Shown: positions 41,414-50,212, counted from the stretch's first letter. The stretch: 64,000 nt of DNA from Paenibacillus lignilyticus (GCF_017942085.1 NZ_JAGKSP010000014.1:62001-126000); one strand, 5' to 3'. Notes: generated from the sequence alone by a model not told the origin. Made by a program: numbers and translations.

Positions 41414-41655
41414 GCATCCAAAACGTCTCTCTCAGGAGAGACGTTTTGGGCTGCCGGAGAGAGTCGCTCCCCGATGTCTTCGAAGATAAATTCGGCGGCT
41501 CCGCTTAGAGAGATGATGATCGCGCATTTCGAAGTCGGCTTGTCCACATGCCCGTTGTATACTTGGTTCGCTTCAAGCTGCGTCCGGTACACACCAAACA
41601 GATCAACAGGGGTCTGTACAAATTTTCTCGCCAGCTCTTCATAACTGTAGGCCAT
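41356..41655 (-). pseudogene. Remnant of an AraC-type sensor domain
   Basis: The 99-codon frame starts well (GGGAG, ATG 41655) and reads a cupin-like AraC N terminus (VYRTQLEANQVYNGHVDKPT, CAIIISLSGAAEFIFEDIGE). It stops being protein-like where it meets the hairpin at 41418-41449 and the 3' end of the plus-strand gene. The rest of the cupin and the HTH are missing, so this is probably a truncated gene. A genuine small protein is possible but less likely. Confidence 0.5.
41418..41449. terminator. Hairpin after the CPBP-like gene
   Basis: A 13-bp perfect stem (CCAAAACGTCTCT and complement) with a 6-base loop. There is no real T-run outside the stem, so termination is likely but not certain. 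Confidence 0.6.
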
Positions 41656-41849
41656 GTGGTTCCACTCCCTTCATTAATTCTCCCAATCATATTACAAAAT
41701 GTACAGGCTGACGAGGTGACTATATGAGCGGCTGGGAAAATCGTCCGTTGCGATCCCGGCAAGGCTTTCCATCATCTCCGCGGTCTCGAATTATGATATA
41801 CTGTCTACTACATATACACTTATAGAAGCAGTAAGCTGACGGAGGATTA

Positions 41850-42656
41850 ATGGCAATGTCCGATACTAAGGATCACTATGATGATGAAGCGATACAAAGC
41901 TTGCCGGAGAGCGTAAAACTGAGCTGGGGTATTATCAAGCCGTCGCGCAGAGGACCAAAGGGCGAGCTCAGTATCCCCAAAATCGTGGACACCGCCGTCG
42001 CGATCGCCGATCAAGACGGACTGTCCGCCGTATCGATGAGCCGCGTGGCCGGAGCGCTCGGTTTCACTACGATGTCCCTATATCGTTACATAACGAGCAA
42101 AGAGGATTTGCTGCTGCTGATGCAAGATCGAGTCTGCCCTCCTCCACCGGAAGCGGAGCCCGATTCGGGGACGGGAGCGTCAAAGAAACATTGGCGCGCG
42201 GAGATGCAGGACTACGTGCAATTCTGTATCAAGGTCTTCCGGGACCATCCCTGGTTCGCCGATATTCCCATCCGAAGCGTCCCCATGATGCCCGGTAATC
42301 TTCGTATTATTGATTGGATGCTTCGCATTATGCGTGGCTTCCCCGTTAATGATTTTGAGAAAATGTCCTTCGTGCTCTTGATTAGCAGCTATGCGAGGGC
42401 ATGCGGCATGATTGCCAGAGACATGGATTTGGTCATTAAAGCCGGTGACAGCTTCTCGACTTTCTCCGGCTTGAGTTACACGGCCGCATTGAAGCAGCTC
42501 ATTACGGAGAGCAACTTCCCGGACCTGCAACCGATCGTCATGTCAGGCGCGTATACAGGAGAGGTCGAGAGTCCGATTGGAGACGACTTGGCCTTCGGAC
42601 TGGAGCGTATACTGGATGGTATCGAGCAGTATCTTGAAGTGAGGCGTCAGATGTAA
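41850..42656 (+). CDS. TetR-family regulator (tetracycline-repressor C-terminal type)
   Basis: About 268 residues. A ~45-residue acidic N-terminal extension precedes the HTH (IPKIVDTAVAIADQDGLSAV, SMSRVAGALGFTTMSLYRYI). The C-terminal part (RDHPWFADIPIRSVPMMPGN, LRIIDWMLRIMRGF) fits TetR_C_1. Starts at 41850 and 41856 are both possible behind CGGAGG. It converges with a drug-efflux ABC operon, of which it is the probable repressor. A shared terminator lies between them. Confidence 0.88.
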   Translation: MAMSDTKDHYDDEAIQSLPESVKLSWGIIKPSRRGPKGELSIPKIVDTAVAIADQDGLSAVSMSRVAGALGFTTMSLYRYITSKEDLLLLMQDRVCPPPPEAEPDSGTGASKKHWRAEMQDYVQFCIKVFRDHPWFADIPIRSVPMMPGNLRIIDWMLRIMRGFPVNDFEKMSFVLLISSYARACGMIARDMDLVIKAGDSFSTFSGLSYTAALKQLITESNFPDLQPIVMSGAYTGEVESPIGDDLAFGLERILDGIEQYLEVRRQM

Positions 42657-42702
42657 AAAAGCAGCGATTCGAGCTCATCGGCTCTGAATCGCTGCTTTTT
42701 TA
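42655..42702. terminator. Bidirectional terminator between TetR and the efflux operon
   Basis: GCAGCGATTC and GAATCGCTGC form a 10-bp stem extended by A6 and T6 tails on either side. Confidence 0.88.
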
Positions 42703-42704
42703 TT

Positions 42705-43496
42705 TTACGGCTGGCCGGCTTTGCGGCGGAACGCGAGCGTGCACCATACGATGGCCAGAATCAGGATGACCGTGCACCAGCTAATCGCCCACCAGCCGTT
42801 GTCTCCGATCGGCGTACCGGAGAGCAGGCCGCGAATCGTCTCGATGACCGGCGTGATCGGCTGATGATTGGCTAAACCTTGCAGCCATGATGGCATCGTG
42901 CTGGTCGGCACGAAGGCGCTCGACAGATACGGAAGGAAGAGCAGTGCGAAGCCGTAGCCGCTCGCGGCCGAAGGGCTCCCGGTCACCAGCCCGATCGCGG
43001 CGAATAACCAGGTGAACGTCAGGATGAACAGGATGATGACGCCGAGCGCGCCCGCCCACTCCAATACGCTTGCGTCCGAGCGGAAGCCCACGGCCAGAGC
43101 AACGCCGATAACGATACAGGTCGCCAGCAAATTACGGACCAGGCTCGCGACCACGTGCCCAACGACCACGCTAAGTGAACGGATCGGCATCGTACGGAAC
43201 CGATCAATGATGCCGTTCGTCATGTCTGTCGCGACATCGACTGCGGTGCTGGAGGAACCGAATCCTGCGCACAGCAGGATGATTCCCGGTACGACGTAAA
43301 CGACATAATCGCCCGAGGGATCAATGGCGCCGCCGAACACATACGTGAACAATAGCATGAGCATAACGGGGAGCATAATCGCCATCACCAGCGACTCGAC
43401 GTTGCGCAGGCTGTGACGGAGGCTGCGTCCGATGAAGACAAGGTTGGTCACGCCGAAGGATGCGGGCTTCGGTGCCCGTTGCTGCAAGGTTCTCAT
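42705..43496 (-). CDS. ABC-2 type efflux permease (DrrB-like)
   Basis: 263 residues with six helices, e.g. SLVMAIMLPVMLMLLFTYVFG, VPGIILLCAGFGSSSTAVDV, TDMTNGIIDRFRTMPI (the conserved ABC-2 loop) and FLPYLSSAFVPTSTMPSWLQ. The ATG overlaps the stop of the ATPase gene (ATGA) and has GGAGG upstream, so it is made together with it. With the ATPase it forms a DrrAB-like exporter for drugs or lipids. Confidence 0.92.
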   Translation of the reverse strand: MRTLQQRAPKPASFGVTNLVFIGRSLRHSLRNVESLVMAIMLPVMLMLLFTYVFGGAIDPSGDYVVYVVPGIILLCAGFGSSSTAVDVATDMTNGIIDRFRTMPIRSLSVVVGHVVASLVRNLLATCIVIGVALAVGFRSDASVLEWAGALGVIILFILTFTWLFAAIGLVTGSPSAASGYGFALLFLPYLSSAFVPTSTMPSWLQGLANHQPITPVIETIRGLLSGTPIGDNGWWAISWCTVILILAIVWCTLAFRRKAGQP

Positions 43497-44380
43497 GCCG
43501 GTGACGCCTCCTTCTCTATGCTCGTTAACGCCAGAAAAACATCGTCCATGCTCGGCTTGCGAATACTGATTTGCGTGCCTTCCGGGAAGGAATGAACGAC
43601 GCTGCCAAGCGTTTGCCACACATCTGCGATGGTCCCGCTCGTTGGCAGGGAGCGAAGCAGCTCATTGTCCTTATTTCGCAGCTCGATTACTTCGCCGCCC
43701 ACACGCGTCTTCAGCTCGGCGGCCGTCCCGGATGCGACCACCCGACCATGGTTAATAACCGCAATCCTGTCGGCTAACTGATCCGCTTCCTCCAAATACT
43801 GCGTCGTCAGGAAGATCGTGATGCCCTGCTCCTTCAATTGCTGGATATTCGCCCAGAGTGCGCGGCGGCTCACCGTGTCGAGCCCCGTTGTCGGTTCATC
43901 CAAGAACAGCACCGGTCGGTGCACGACTAGGCTGACCGCAAGGTCCAGCTTGCGTCGCATCCCGCCGGAATAGGTCTTCACGCGCTTGCCTGCAGCAGCT
44001 TCCAGATCGAAGCTTCTGAGCAGCTCCGCCGTGCGGACGCGGCTTTCCGCAGCCGACAGACCGGACAAGCGGCACATCATGTTCACATTCTCCGCCCCCG
44101 TCAACACCTCGTCGACCGCGGCGAACTGGCCGGTCAATCCGATCGACTGGCGCACCTCTTTTTTGCTTGCCACGATGTCATACCCTTCAATCCGCGCGCT
44201 GCCGTCATCAGGTTCGATCAACGTAGATAGAATATGAATAAGTGTCGTTTTGCCTGCGCCGTTTGGTCCAAGCAACGCGAAGATCGTCCCCTTCGGTACC
44301 GCCAAGTCGATGCCGTCCAGCACCGTTTGACTGCCGAAGCTCTTACGCAGCCCGGCGGCTTCAATTGCAAGCTTTGCCAT
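43493..44380 (-). CDS. ABC transporter ATP-binding protein (DrrA-like)
   Basis: 295 residues. Walker A is GPNGAGKTT, the signature is TYSGGMRRKLDLA, Walker B is VLFLDEPTTGLD, with FLTTQYLEEADQLADRIAVI (switch His replaced by Gln, as in many DrrA proteins). The C-terminal ~90 residues form the DrrA-type tail ending PSMDDVFLAL. The ATG at 44380 is nine bases from GAGGGG. It powers the permease encoded immediately downstream. Confidence 0.93.
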   Translation of the reverse strand: MAKLAIEAAGLRKSFGSQTVLDGIDLAVPKGTIFALLGPNGAGKTTLIHILSTLIEPDDGSARIEGYDIVASKKEVRQSIGLTGQFAAVDEVLTGAENVNMMCRLSGLSAAESRVRTAELLRSFDLEAAAGKRVKTYSGGMRRKLDLAVSLVVHRPVLFLDEPTTGLDTVSRRALWANIQQLKEQGITIFLTTQYLEEADQLADRIAVINHGRVVASGTAAELKTRVGGEVIELRNKDNELLRSLPTSGTIADVWQTLGSVVHSFPEGTQISIRKPSMDDVFLALTSIEKEASPA

Positions 44381-44417
44381 CACCATCATCCCCTCATTAA
44401 TTGTGTATTGTATAATC

Positions 44418-44446
44418 AGTATATTATGTACACAGTTAATTTACAA
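44418..44446 (-). promoter_or_regulatory. Promoter of the efflux operon, with inverted repeat
   Basis: Minus strand TTGTAA (44441-44446) and TATACT (44418-44423), 17 bases apart. TGTGTA (44402) and TACACA (44429) flank the -10 region as a possible TetR operator. Confidence 0.65.
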
Positions 44447-44474
44447 CAAGAAAAAAGGTCCCGTGCATCATAGT

Positions 44475-44612
44475 TAGATACAGCTCGGACCCTCTGATCT
44501 TCTCCAACCGCGCTTACCGTAGATCAACTGCAATGGTGAAGGTTGTACTTGCAGCTCATTCCATAGATGCATCGCCGCTTCCTCCCGGTGGCTAACTGTG
44601 TGGTGAGAGTTC
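44475..44612 (-). pseudogene. Possible C-terminal gene remnant beside the tandem repeat
   Basis: On the minus strand one frame reads HREEAAMHLWNELQVQPSPL then QLIYGKRGW and stops at 44475. It looks like the end of a real protein but its upstream part is replaced by the tandem repeat. The family was not recognised; this is a weak call. Confidence 0.3.
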
Positions 44613-44936
44613 GGTTTTGCGACTCTCAGCTCCGGTTGTGGAGTTAGATTGGTTAGTTTGGGAGCTGAGAGTCGTGTTTTGGAACTCTCAGCGTGAATTC
44701 GGTGCGTTTTTGGTGGTGAGAGTTCAGTTTTGCCACTCTCAGCTCCGGTTGTGGGGCTAGATTGGTTAGTTTGAGAGCTGAGAGTCGTGTTTCGGAACTC
44801 TCAGCGAGAATTGAGTGTGTTTTTGGTGGTGAGAGTTCGGTTTTGCGACTCTCAGCTCCGGTTGTAGGGTTGGATTAGGTTAGTTTGGGGCTGAGAGTCG
44901 TGTTTCGGAACTCTCAGCGTGAATGCGGTGTGATTT
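44601..44936. repeat. Three-copy 113-bp tandem repeat with nested inverted repeats
   Basis: Copies start at 44601, 44714 and 44827 (period 113, then about 110), and a fourth begins and breaks off at 44937. Each copy holds GAGAGT...ACTCTC at its left and GCTGAGAGT...ACTCTCAGC at its right. The inner arms CTCTCAGCTCC and GGAGCTGAGAG can also pair with each other, so two exclusive folds exist. The copies differ by about 10 scattered substitutions each. No coding potential was seen. Confidence 0.88.
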
Positions 44937-44958
44937 TGGTGAGGTGATTCCCTTCTCA

Positions 44959-47223
44959 CTACTGTACCGGCAATACACCGGGCAGCCCCGCCTGCCCGAG
45001 CAGCGCGTTCATACCGGCCCCGATATTCGGCTCCTGCTTCCCGTAGAGCGCCACGCCTGACTTTACGTCCCGTAAGTAAAGCAGCTCATAAGGGTTGCCC
45101 AGAGACACAAGCGCATACCGTTTGCCCAGCCTATTGAGTTCATCGATTACCGTTTGGTAATCCGACCACCCGAACTGACTGGCTACGTTGCGGAATTGGT
45201 AGGAGGCTACCATTACGTAATCCGCGCCTTTCAGCTTAGGCAGCGCAGCCGATGTCTTCCCTGGCCCGATAATCACGATCTCCGTACTCAGATGCTGCGA
45301 CGCTCCGGCTTGTCGTAATTGTGTATCCAATTGCTTGCCGATTTCTTCGTCGGCTGCAGCAATGACGACCCGGTCCCCTTCCCCGATACGATCGGGATCG
45401 TTTCCATCTCGCCCGGCGAGCAGCGTAACCGCGCGTTCCGCAATGTCCTGCTCAACCTTGCGATGCGCCGCAGTGCCGATAACCGCCGGCAATGCAGCCA
45501 GCTTGGAAGAGAGACTCCCGCCTCTGCCGCCAAACAAGCCGTATTTTGCTTTCAGCTGCAGAATTCGTTTGACCGAAGCATGGATCGCCTCTGAGGAGAG
45601 CGTTCCGTTATGAACGGCCTTCACCAGCGCTTGATGCGCAATCGCCGAATCCTGCGGCATCAGAATGATATCGATACCTGCGGATACCGCACGCACGACC
45701 GCCTGTTCCTCGCCAAAATGCTCCGCGATCCCGTTCATCGTAAACGCATCGGATATGATAACCCCTTGGAAGCCGAGCTCTTCCCGCAGCAGTCCGGACA
45801 GCACCTTCTTCGATAAGGTCGCCGGCACGGGTACGCTGCTGCCGTCTTTGCGAGAGATGACATGTTCATTATCTACAGCCGGAAACGCGATATGCGCGCT
45901 CATAATCATTTCCACACCCGCCTCGATGGCAGCGCGGAAAGGCTTCAGCTCAACCGCATCCAACCGCGCGCGATCATGCGTCAGTACGGGCAGTCCCAGA
46001 TGGGAATCAACCGTCGTGTCGCCATGCCCCGGAAAATGCTTCACCGCCGGGATAATGCCCGAGGCTTGCAGCCCCTTAATCTCCGCCAGCCCAAGCCGCG
46101 TGACCGCATCCGGGTCCGAGGAGAAGGAGCGCATCCCGATAATCGGATTGTCCGGATTGCTGTTAATATCGAGCACCGGCGCAAAATCAAGCTGCATGCC
46201 GAGCGCCTTCAGCTCCTCGCCCGTGAGCTTCCCGGCGGCTTCGGCCAGCGAAGCATCCCGGGCAGCTCCAAGCGCCATCTGCCCGGGCAGGTTCGTGCCG
46301 CCGGGAATTCGCTTAATTACGCCGCCTTCTTGGTCGATGCCAAGAAACAGCGGTATGTCTCCCGCTTCGGCTTGCAGCCCATGCGTGAGTGTCGTAACCT
46401 GCTTGGCATTCAAGATATTTTTCTCGAATAGAATTAGACCGCCCAGATCCTGATCGCGAATCGTCTCCTTGATGCCGGCGTTCACCGTCGTCGTGGGCTG
46501 CCCCTTCCACTGCCGGATATCCGGCATGAGCATTTGCCCTACCTGCTCGCTGACGGTCATATAAGATAGGAGCTTATCCCAGTCCTTCGCCTGAATGGCG
46601 TTCTCTCTCTCGAACCGGATCACTCTTGTCATAAACACCGCAAACTCCGCGAGCGTAACGGATTTATCCGGTCGATAGGTGCCGTCCGCATACCCGCCGA
46701 TCAGCCCATTCGAGCTCATCATCCCAATAGGCGCTGCAGCCCAGTGCGTTGTCGTATCGGACAGACTCACTGTGCGCTCCCCGGATTGAAGGGCGTATGC
46801 GCGAGCAAGAAAAGCGGCTGTTTCCGCACGGCTGACTGGGGCATCCGGATGAAACGTACCGTCAGGGAAACCGCCTGCCAATCCCATCCGGGCCGCAACT
46901 GAAATTTCTTTGTAGAACGGATGGCTTCGCGGGACGTCTGTATACGTCTGTTCGCCATCTGCCAACTGCTGCGGGTACAGCTCGCGCACCATGAAGGTGA
47001 CCGCCTGTGCACGGGTAACCGCACCTTCCGGCTTAAAACGGCCATTGCCGTAACCGGCTACCGTCCCCCGCTTCGCCATGTACGTAATGCTATCTTCCGC
47101 CCACCGGGCTCCCTGTAAATCAGTAAATTGTTCCCCCGCAGCTGCCGCCGTTCCTGCCCATACCATAATGGCAATGCCGGCAGCCGCGCCAACCGCGGTT
47201 GCTTTCCATTTCGTCATCGTCAT
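44959..47223 (-). CDS. S-layer-anchored GH3 enzyme (NagZ-like beta-N-acetylhexosaminidase)
   Basis: 754 residues. Signal peptide to ~28, then three SLH repeats (FTDLQGARWAEDSITYMAKR, YTDVPRSHPFYKEIS, LSDTTTHWAAAP), placed N-terminally. The GH3 domain follows with FLGIDQEGGVIKRIPGGTNL, PAVKHFPGHGDTTVDSHLGL (the Asp/His acid-base loop of NagZ) and GFQGVIISDAFTMNGIAEHF (nucleophile Asp). The C-terminal ~150 residues form a second alpha/beta domain. It should remove N-acetylglucosamine from wall fragments outside the cell. ATG 47223 is eight bases from GAGGTG. Confidence 0.92.
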   Translation of the reverse strand: MTMTKWKATAVGAAAGIAIMVWAGTAAAAGEQFTDLQGARWAEDSITYMAKRGTVAGYGNGRFKPEGAVTRAQAVTFMVRELYPQQLADGEQTYTDVPRSHPFYKEISVAARMGLAGGFPDGTFHPDAPVSRAETAAFLARAYALQSGERTVSLSDTTTHWAAAPIGMMSSNGLIGGYADGTYRPDKSVTLAEFAVFMTRVIRFERENAIQAKDWDKLLSYMTVSEQVGQMLMPDIRQWKGQPTTTVNAGIKETIRDQDLGGLILFEKNILNAKQVTTLTHGLQAEAGDIPLFLGIDQEGGVIKRIPGGTNLPGQMALGAARDASLAEAAGKLTGEELKALGMQLDFAPVLDINSNPDNPIIGMRSFSSDPDAVTRLGLAEIKGLQASGIIPAVKHFPGHGDTTVDSHLGLPVLTHDRARLDAVELKPFRAAIEAGVEMIMSAHIAFPAVDNEHVISRKDGSSVPVPATLSKKVLSGLLREELGFQGVIISDAFTMNGIAEHFGEEQAVVRAVSAGIDIILMPQDSAIAHQALVKAVHNGTLSSEAIHASVKRILQLKAKYGLFGGRGGSLSSKLAALPAVIGTAAHRKVEQDIAERAVTLLAGRDGNDPDRIGEGDRVVIAAADEEIGKQLDTQLRQAGASQHLSTEIVIIGPGKTSAALPKLKGADYVMVASYQFRNVASQFGWSDYQTVIDELNRLGKRYALVSLGNPYELLYLRDVKSGVALYGKQEPNIGAGMNALLGQAGLPGVLPVQ

Positions 47224-47281
47224 TCCAAACACACCTCTGTATCTTATTTCTCGTTGTATAGACGCAGAGGAACGTATTTAG

Positions 47282-47815
47282 TTACGTGGCAGCCATCTCT
47301 GAGTCCGTAGGCTGCAGCTTGTAATACATGATGGTTGCAGCTAGTCCGCCATCCGCTGACATGGCGTAATCGGGAATTCGGCCTGCTTGGATATAACCCA
47401 TCGACGTATAGAGGAGATTGGATGGGTCACCTTCCCGGGTATCCAGCACGATTAAGGAGCGTCCCTCCCCCTTCGCATCAGCTTCGGCTGTCTGCATGAG
47501 CATCCGCCCGATTCCCATCCGGCGATATTCGGGATGCGCCATTAGTTTGGCGATCTCCGCCCGGTGACCGCCGTTTGGCTTCATGCACAAGTGTACCTGC
47601 ACGCTTCCGACAATCCGGTTGTCCATCGTTGCGATATACAGCCGGACATCCGGAGCCGGCACATGAGCCCAATACTCTGCAGCTTCAGCATGGCTTAGCG
47701 GCGGGAGAAACCCAAGCGAAGCACCATCCTGAACAACCGCTGCCAGCAGCTCCGACAGTTCATCCCTATGATCGATAATCGAAGTGATTCTCTCTATTTC
47801 CACTTCATGCTTCAT
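47282..47815 (-). CDS. GNAT-family N-acetyltransferase
   Basis: 177 residues. The GNAT core is visible: VRLYIATMDNRIVGSVQVHL, AEIAKLMAHPEYRRMGIGRML (acetyl-CoA loop R/Q-x-x-G-x-G/A as RRMGIG) and LIVLDTREGDPSNLLYTSMGY. It transfers an acetyl group from acetyl-CoA to an unknown amine. The ribosome binding site (AAGAAGG) is very close to the ATG, so the exact start is a little uncertain. It lies alone behind the SLH-GH3 gene. Confidence 0.88.
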   Translation of the reverse strand: MKHEVEIERITSIIDHRDELSELLAAVVQDGASLGFLPPLSHAEAAEYWAHVPAPDVRLYIATMDNRIVGSVQVHLCMKPNGGHRAEIAKLMAHPEYRRMGIGRMLMQTAEADAKGEGRSLIVLDTREGDPSNLLYTSMGYIQAGRIPDYAMSADGGLAATIMYYKLQPTDSEMAAT

Positions 47816-47950
47816 CCTTCTTCACACACCTTTTGCCTAATTTAGATGATTAGCGGCGAGGTGCTCATCACCATATAGGACGATGATACGCTAGGCCGTA
47901 TGATTTGTATAACGAATGTTATCCATCATAGTAATCAATAATTTCAATCA

Positions 47951-48235
47951 TTAGGCCACAAAAACATAGACCAGCAATACGACGATCCCGGCTACCCAGA
48001 GCATTGGCACGGCATTAGCCGCCTTCGCTAACCCTTTACGACGCTTATGAAATACCCAGGCAAGGATCGAACAAACAATTGCAGCCGCCGGATACGCCGC
48101 AATGGCGGAGACAAAAGCCACATTCCACGTACTGAAGCCGGCGTCGAAAGACATGAACGACATGATGAATATCCCGAACCATGGCAGCAAGAAGAGGACG
48201 TAAATAATCTGGCTAATGATAAAGTACTTTTTCAT
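47951..48235 (-). CDS. Small membrane protein, unrecognised
   Basis: 94 residues with three hydrophobic helices (YFIISQIIYVLFLLPWFGIF, AIAAYPAAAIVCSILAWVF, VPMLWVAGIVVLLVYVFVA) and a basic loop HKRRKGLAK. ATG at 48235 has GGGAGG nine bases before it; the longer frame upstream lacks a site. No family or role can be given. Nothing notable lies between it and the GNAT gene. Confidence 0.7.
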   Translation of the reverse strand: MKKYFIISQIIYVLFLLPWFGIFIMSFMSFDAGFSTWNVAFVSAIAAYPAAAIVCSILAWVFHKRRKGLAKAANAVPMLWVAGIVVLLVYVFVA

Positions 48236-48333
48236 TTCTAATGGCCTCCCTAAATCCCCCAGTTGCCGCACAACTAAATTATGATATAGGGTCGGCGAAT
48301 TTGTAAATGGAACATGCAGCAATCTGCCCAAGA

Positions 48334-48380
48334 AAAAGGCCGTGAAGCTGACTACAGCGAAGTCAGTTCACGGCCTTTTC
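48334..48380. terminator. Terminator after the amino-acid permease
   Basis: AAAAGGCCGTGAA and TTCACGGCCTTTT pair, with inner CTGACT/AGTCAG, giving a nearly 19-bp stem. Confidence 0.85.
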
Positions 48381-48398
48381 ATACCCGCAGCAGCAACT

Positions 48399-49724
48399 TC
48401 AGCGGCGCCGACCGATATAGGGTACAATTCGGGAAGCTGCAAATACGAGCAGAATCAACGCCAAGCTGAGGCCCAGCCCAATCCGCTCATTGCGGTGCAG
48501 AAGCGCGCCGGAGATGGCCACAAGAATTAACACCATGCCGACATACGCGCCATAGGGATGCGTAAAGATGCGAAGCTTGCCCCTACTCGTTTCACAACGG
48601 CTGCGTAATTTGAGCGAAGAAGCCAGAATGAGAATCCAATTTAGGATCAGCATCGCCCCGGCAGCCGTACTCACATATTCATACATCGTATGAGGCAGTA
48701 TGTACGAGCAGACAATGGTGACGGTCAGGGCAGCCGCTGTAATCCAGAGTGATTTTGAAGCGACGCCGCGACTGTTTACCTGCTTCAATGAACGCGGGGC
48801 ATCGCCATCCTCCGCCAGCGATACCATCACGCGACTCACGCCGAATAACGCCCCGACCATGGTAGAGAAGGCCGCGCTGATGATAATGAGATTAAACAGC
48901 GTTCCCAGATACGGAATGCGAAAACCGGAAAGCGCCGTGACAAAAGGGCTGGCAGCGTCGCTGATGGCTGACGGCTCCGTCATTTTGAGTACCCCGAACA
49001 AGGCAAGCACATAGACAAGAACCAGCACCACAAGGAGCGTAAGCCCGGCCTTCGCAATCTCTTCCCCGCGCTTCAATTCGGATGCGGTAACCCCGACGAC
49101 CTCAATGCCCCCGAACGAAAAGAAGACAAAAATCATAGCAGACCACAGCCCGCTTAAGCCGTGCGGAAACCAATCATGCCTGCCAATGGGTTGAATCGGC
49201 ACCTTAGGCGAATCAGAAAGCAAGCCGCACACGAACAGTACGCCAAACAAGATGAACAAGATAAGAATGGTTAGCTTGATAACGGCAAACACCGACTCGA
49301 TAGCGCCGAAATTACGCACGCCCATAAAATTAATGCCAAACCCAAGCACAGCATAGAGCACGGAGAAGATACCAAGCGGAATGTTCGGGAACCAATATTG
49401 CGTAAAGGTAGACAGCGCGACGATTTCGCTGGACATAATCAGCACGCCGGCCAGCCAGTAGATCCATCCGGACATAAAACCCGCCGAGCGGCCAAAGGCC
49501 AATCTGGCATAGGTGCGGAACGAACCCGGCTGCGGGTCGTTCACGGTCATTTCGGCCAAAGCGGCAAACACGATAAAGGTCGCAAGCCCTGCAATGATGT
49601 AGCCGATGAGCACGGATGGCCCCGCCATCCCAATCGAGAGACCGCTCCCCAGGAAGAATCCTGCCCCGATAATCGAGCCTATACCGATTAACGACAGCTG
49701 CCACCATGCCAATCTTTTATGCAT
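48399..49724 (-). CDS. Amino-acid permease (APC superfamily)
   Basis: 441 residues and about 12 helices. The N terminus LAWWQLSLIGIGSIIGAGFFLGSG holds the GSIIGAGFF substrate loop of amino-acid/polyamine/organocation carriers; FSFGGIEVVGVTASELKRGE is the helix-6 motif. It should import an amino acid with protons or by exchange. ATG 49724 follows GGAGGG by eight bases. It starts 43 bases after the DUF5658 gene, on the same strand, so both probably share the promoter upstream of 50106. Confidence 0.92.
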   Translation of the reverse strand: MHKRLAWWQLSLIGIGSIIGAGFFLGSGLSIGMAGPSVLIGYIIAGLATFIVFAALAEMTVNDPQPGSFRTYARLAFGRSAGFMSGWIYWLAGVLIMSSEIVALSTFTQYWFPNIPLGIFSVLYAVLGFGINFMGVRNFGAIESVFAVIKLTILILFILFGVLFVCGLLSDSPKVPIQPIGRHDWFPHGLSGLWSAMIFVFFSFGGIEVVGVTASELKRGEEIAKAGLTLLVVLVLVYVLALFGVLKMTEPSAISDAASPFVTALSGFRIPYLGTLFNLIIISAAFSTMVGALFGVSRVMVSLAEDGDAPRSLKQVNSRGVASKSLWITAAALTVTIVCSYILPHTMYEYVSTAAGAMLILNWILILASSLKLRSRCETSRGKLRIFTHPYGAYVGMVLILVAISGALLHRNERIGLGLSLALILLVFAASRIVPYIGRRR

Positions 49725-49767
49725 CCCGGAACCCTCCACGTCGAATCTTCGCGTTAGTATGCCCGGG

Positions 49768-50106
49768 TTATAGCACAAAAACAAGGATCATCCATACGAG
49801 ATGATATAGGGCCAACAGACCGTAGATGAGGGTAACGATGAGAATCCATTTTTTTAGAAACGATGTTTCTGATACATTTTGTATCAAGAAGTACAGAAGC
49901 AGCGGCAAAATAATCTTATACGCGTAGAAGACGGTCGGATCGGTCTCGTATAAGTAAGCAGCGAACGGGTTTGCTTCATGAATCGCACGCAGTCGAATGC
50001 CCATATCTGTCGCAAACGCATCGAAAAAAGATAATACAACCAGCCATTTCAACGTGCTTTTACCCGGTCGCAAGCTCCTGATGGCCGCTTTCGCTCGAGC
50101 CGGCAT
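49768..50106 (-). CDS. DUF5658-like small membrane protein
   Basis: 112 residues, three helices. VVLSFFDAFATDMGIRLRAI and HEANPFAAYLYE followed by FYAYKIILPLLLYFL match the DUF5658 pattern (a D-x-x-x-T helix, then NP, then a K-containing helix). Its function is unknown. ATG 50106 is seven bases from GGAGG. A palindrome in its promoter recurs inside its coding region. Confidence 0.75.
   Translation of the reverse strand: MPARAKAAIRSLRPGKSTLKWLVVLSFFDAFATDMGIRLRAIHEANPFAAYLYETDPTVFYAYKIILPLLLYFLIQNVSETSFLKKWILIVTLIYGLLALYHLVWMILVFVL
49870..49886. promoter_or_regulatory. GATACA-N3-TGTATC palindrome inside the DUF5658 gene
   Basis: TGATACATTTTGTATCA, a perfect palindrome around three bases. It has the same arms as the promoter site at 50127, 257 bases away. 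Confidence 0.5.
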
Positions 50107-50126
50107 CGCATCACCTCCATAATTTA

Positions 50127-50141
50127 GATACACATTGTATC
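50127..50141. promoter_or_regulatory. GATACA-N3-TGTATC palindrome at the DUF5658 promoter
   Basis: GATACACATTGTATC lies about 20 bases before the start codon and overlaps a -10-like TACAAT on the minus strand. It is a likely operator. Confidence 0.6.
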
Positions 50142-50177
50142 ATAATTTTCCAAATAAATACATCCCCTTCTATATAG

Positions 50178-50212
50178 CAAAAAGAGCAGCGGCGATACCC
50201 TCACCCTGCTCT
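50178..50212 (-). terminator. Terminator after the alpha/beta hydrolase
   Basis: AGAGCAG and CTGCTCT flank a long loop with further pairing, followed on the minus strand by TTTTT. Confidence 0.65.

Noticed and set aside
44601..44936. CTGAGA in the tandem repeat as a TPP riboswitch core
   Set aside because: The other TPP consensus blocks are missing and the sequence is explained by repeated inverted repeats.
44601..44936. The tandem repeat as a CRISPR array
   Set aside because: The unit is 113 bp with no separate unique spacers; the whole unit is repeated, and no cas genes are near.
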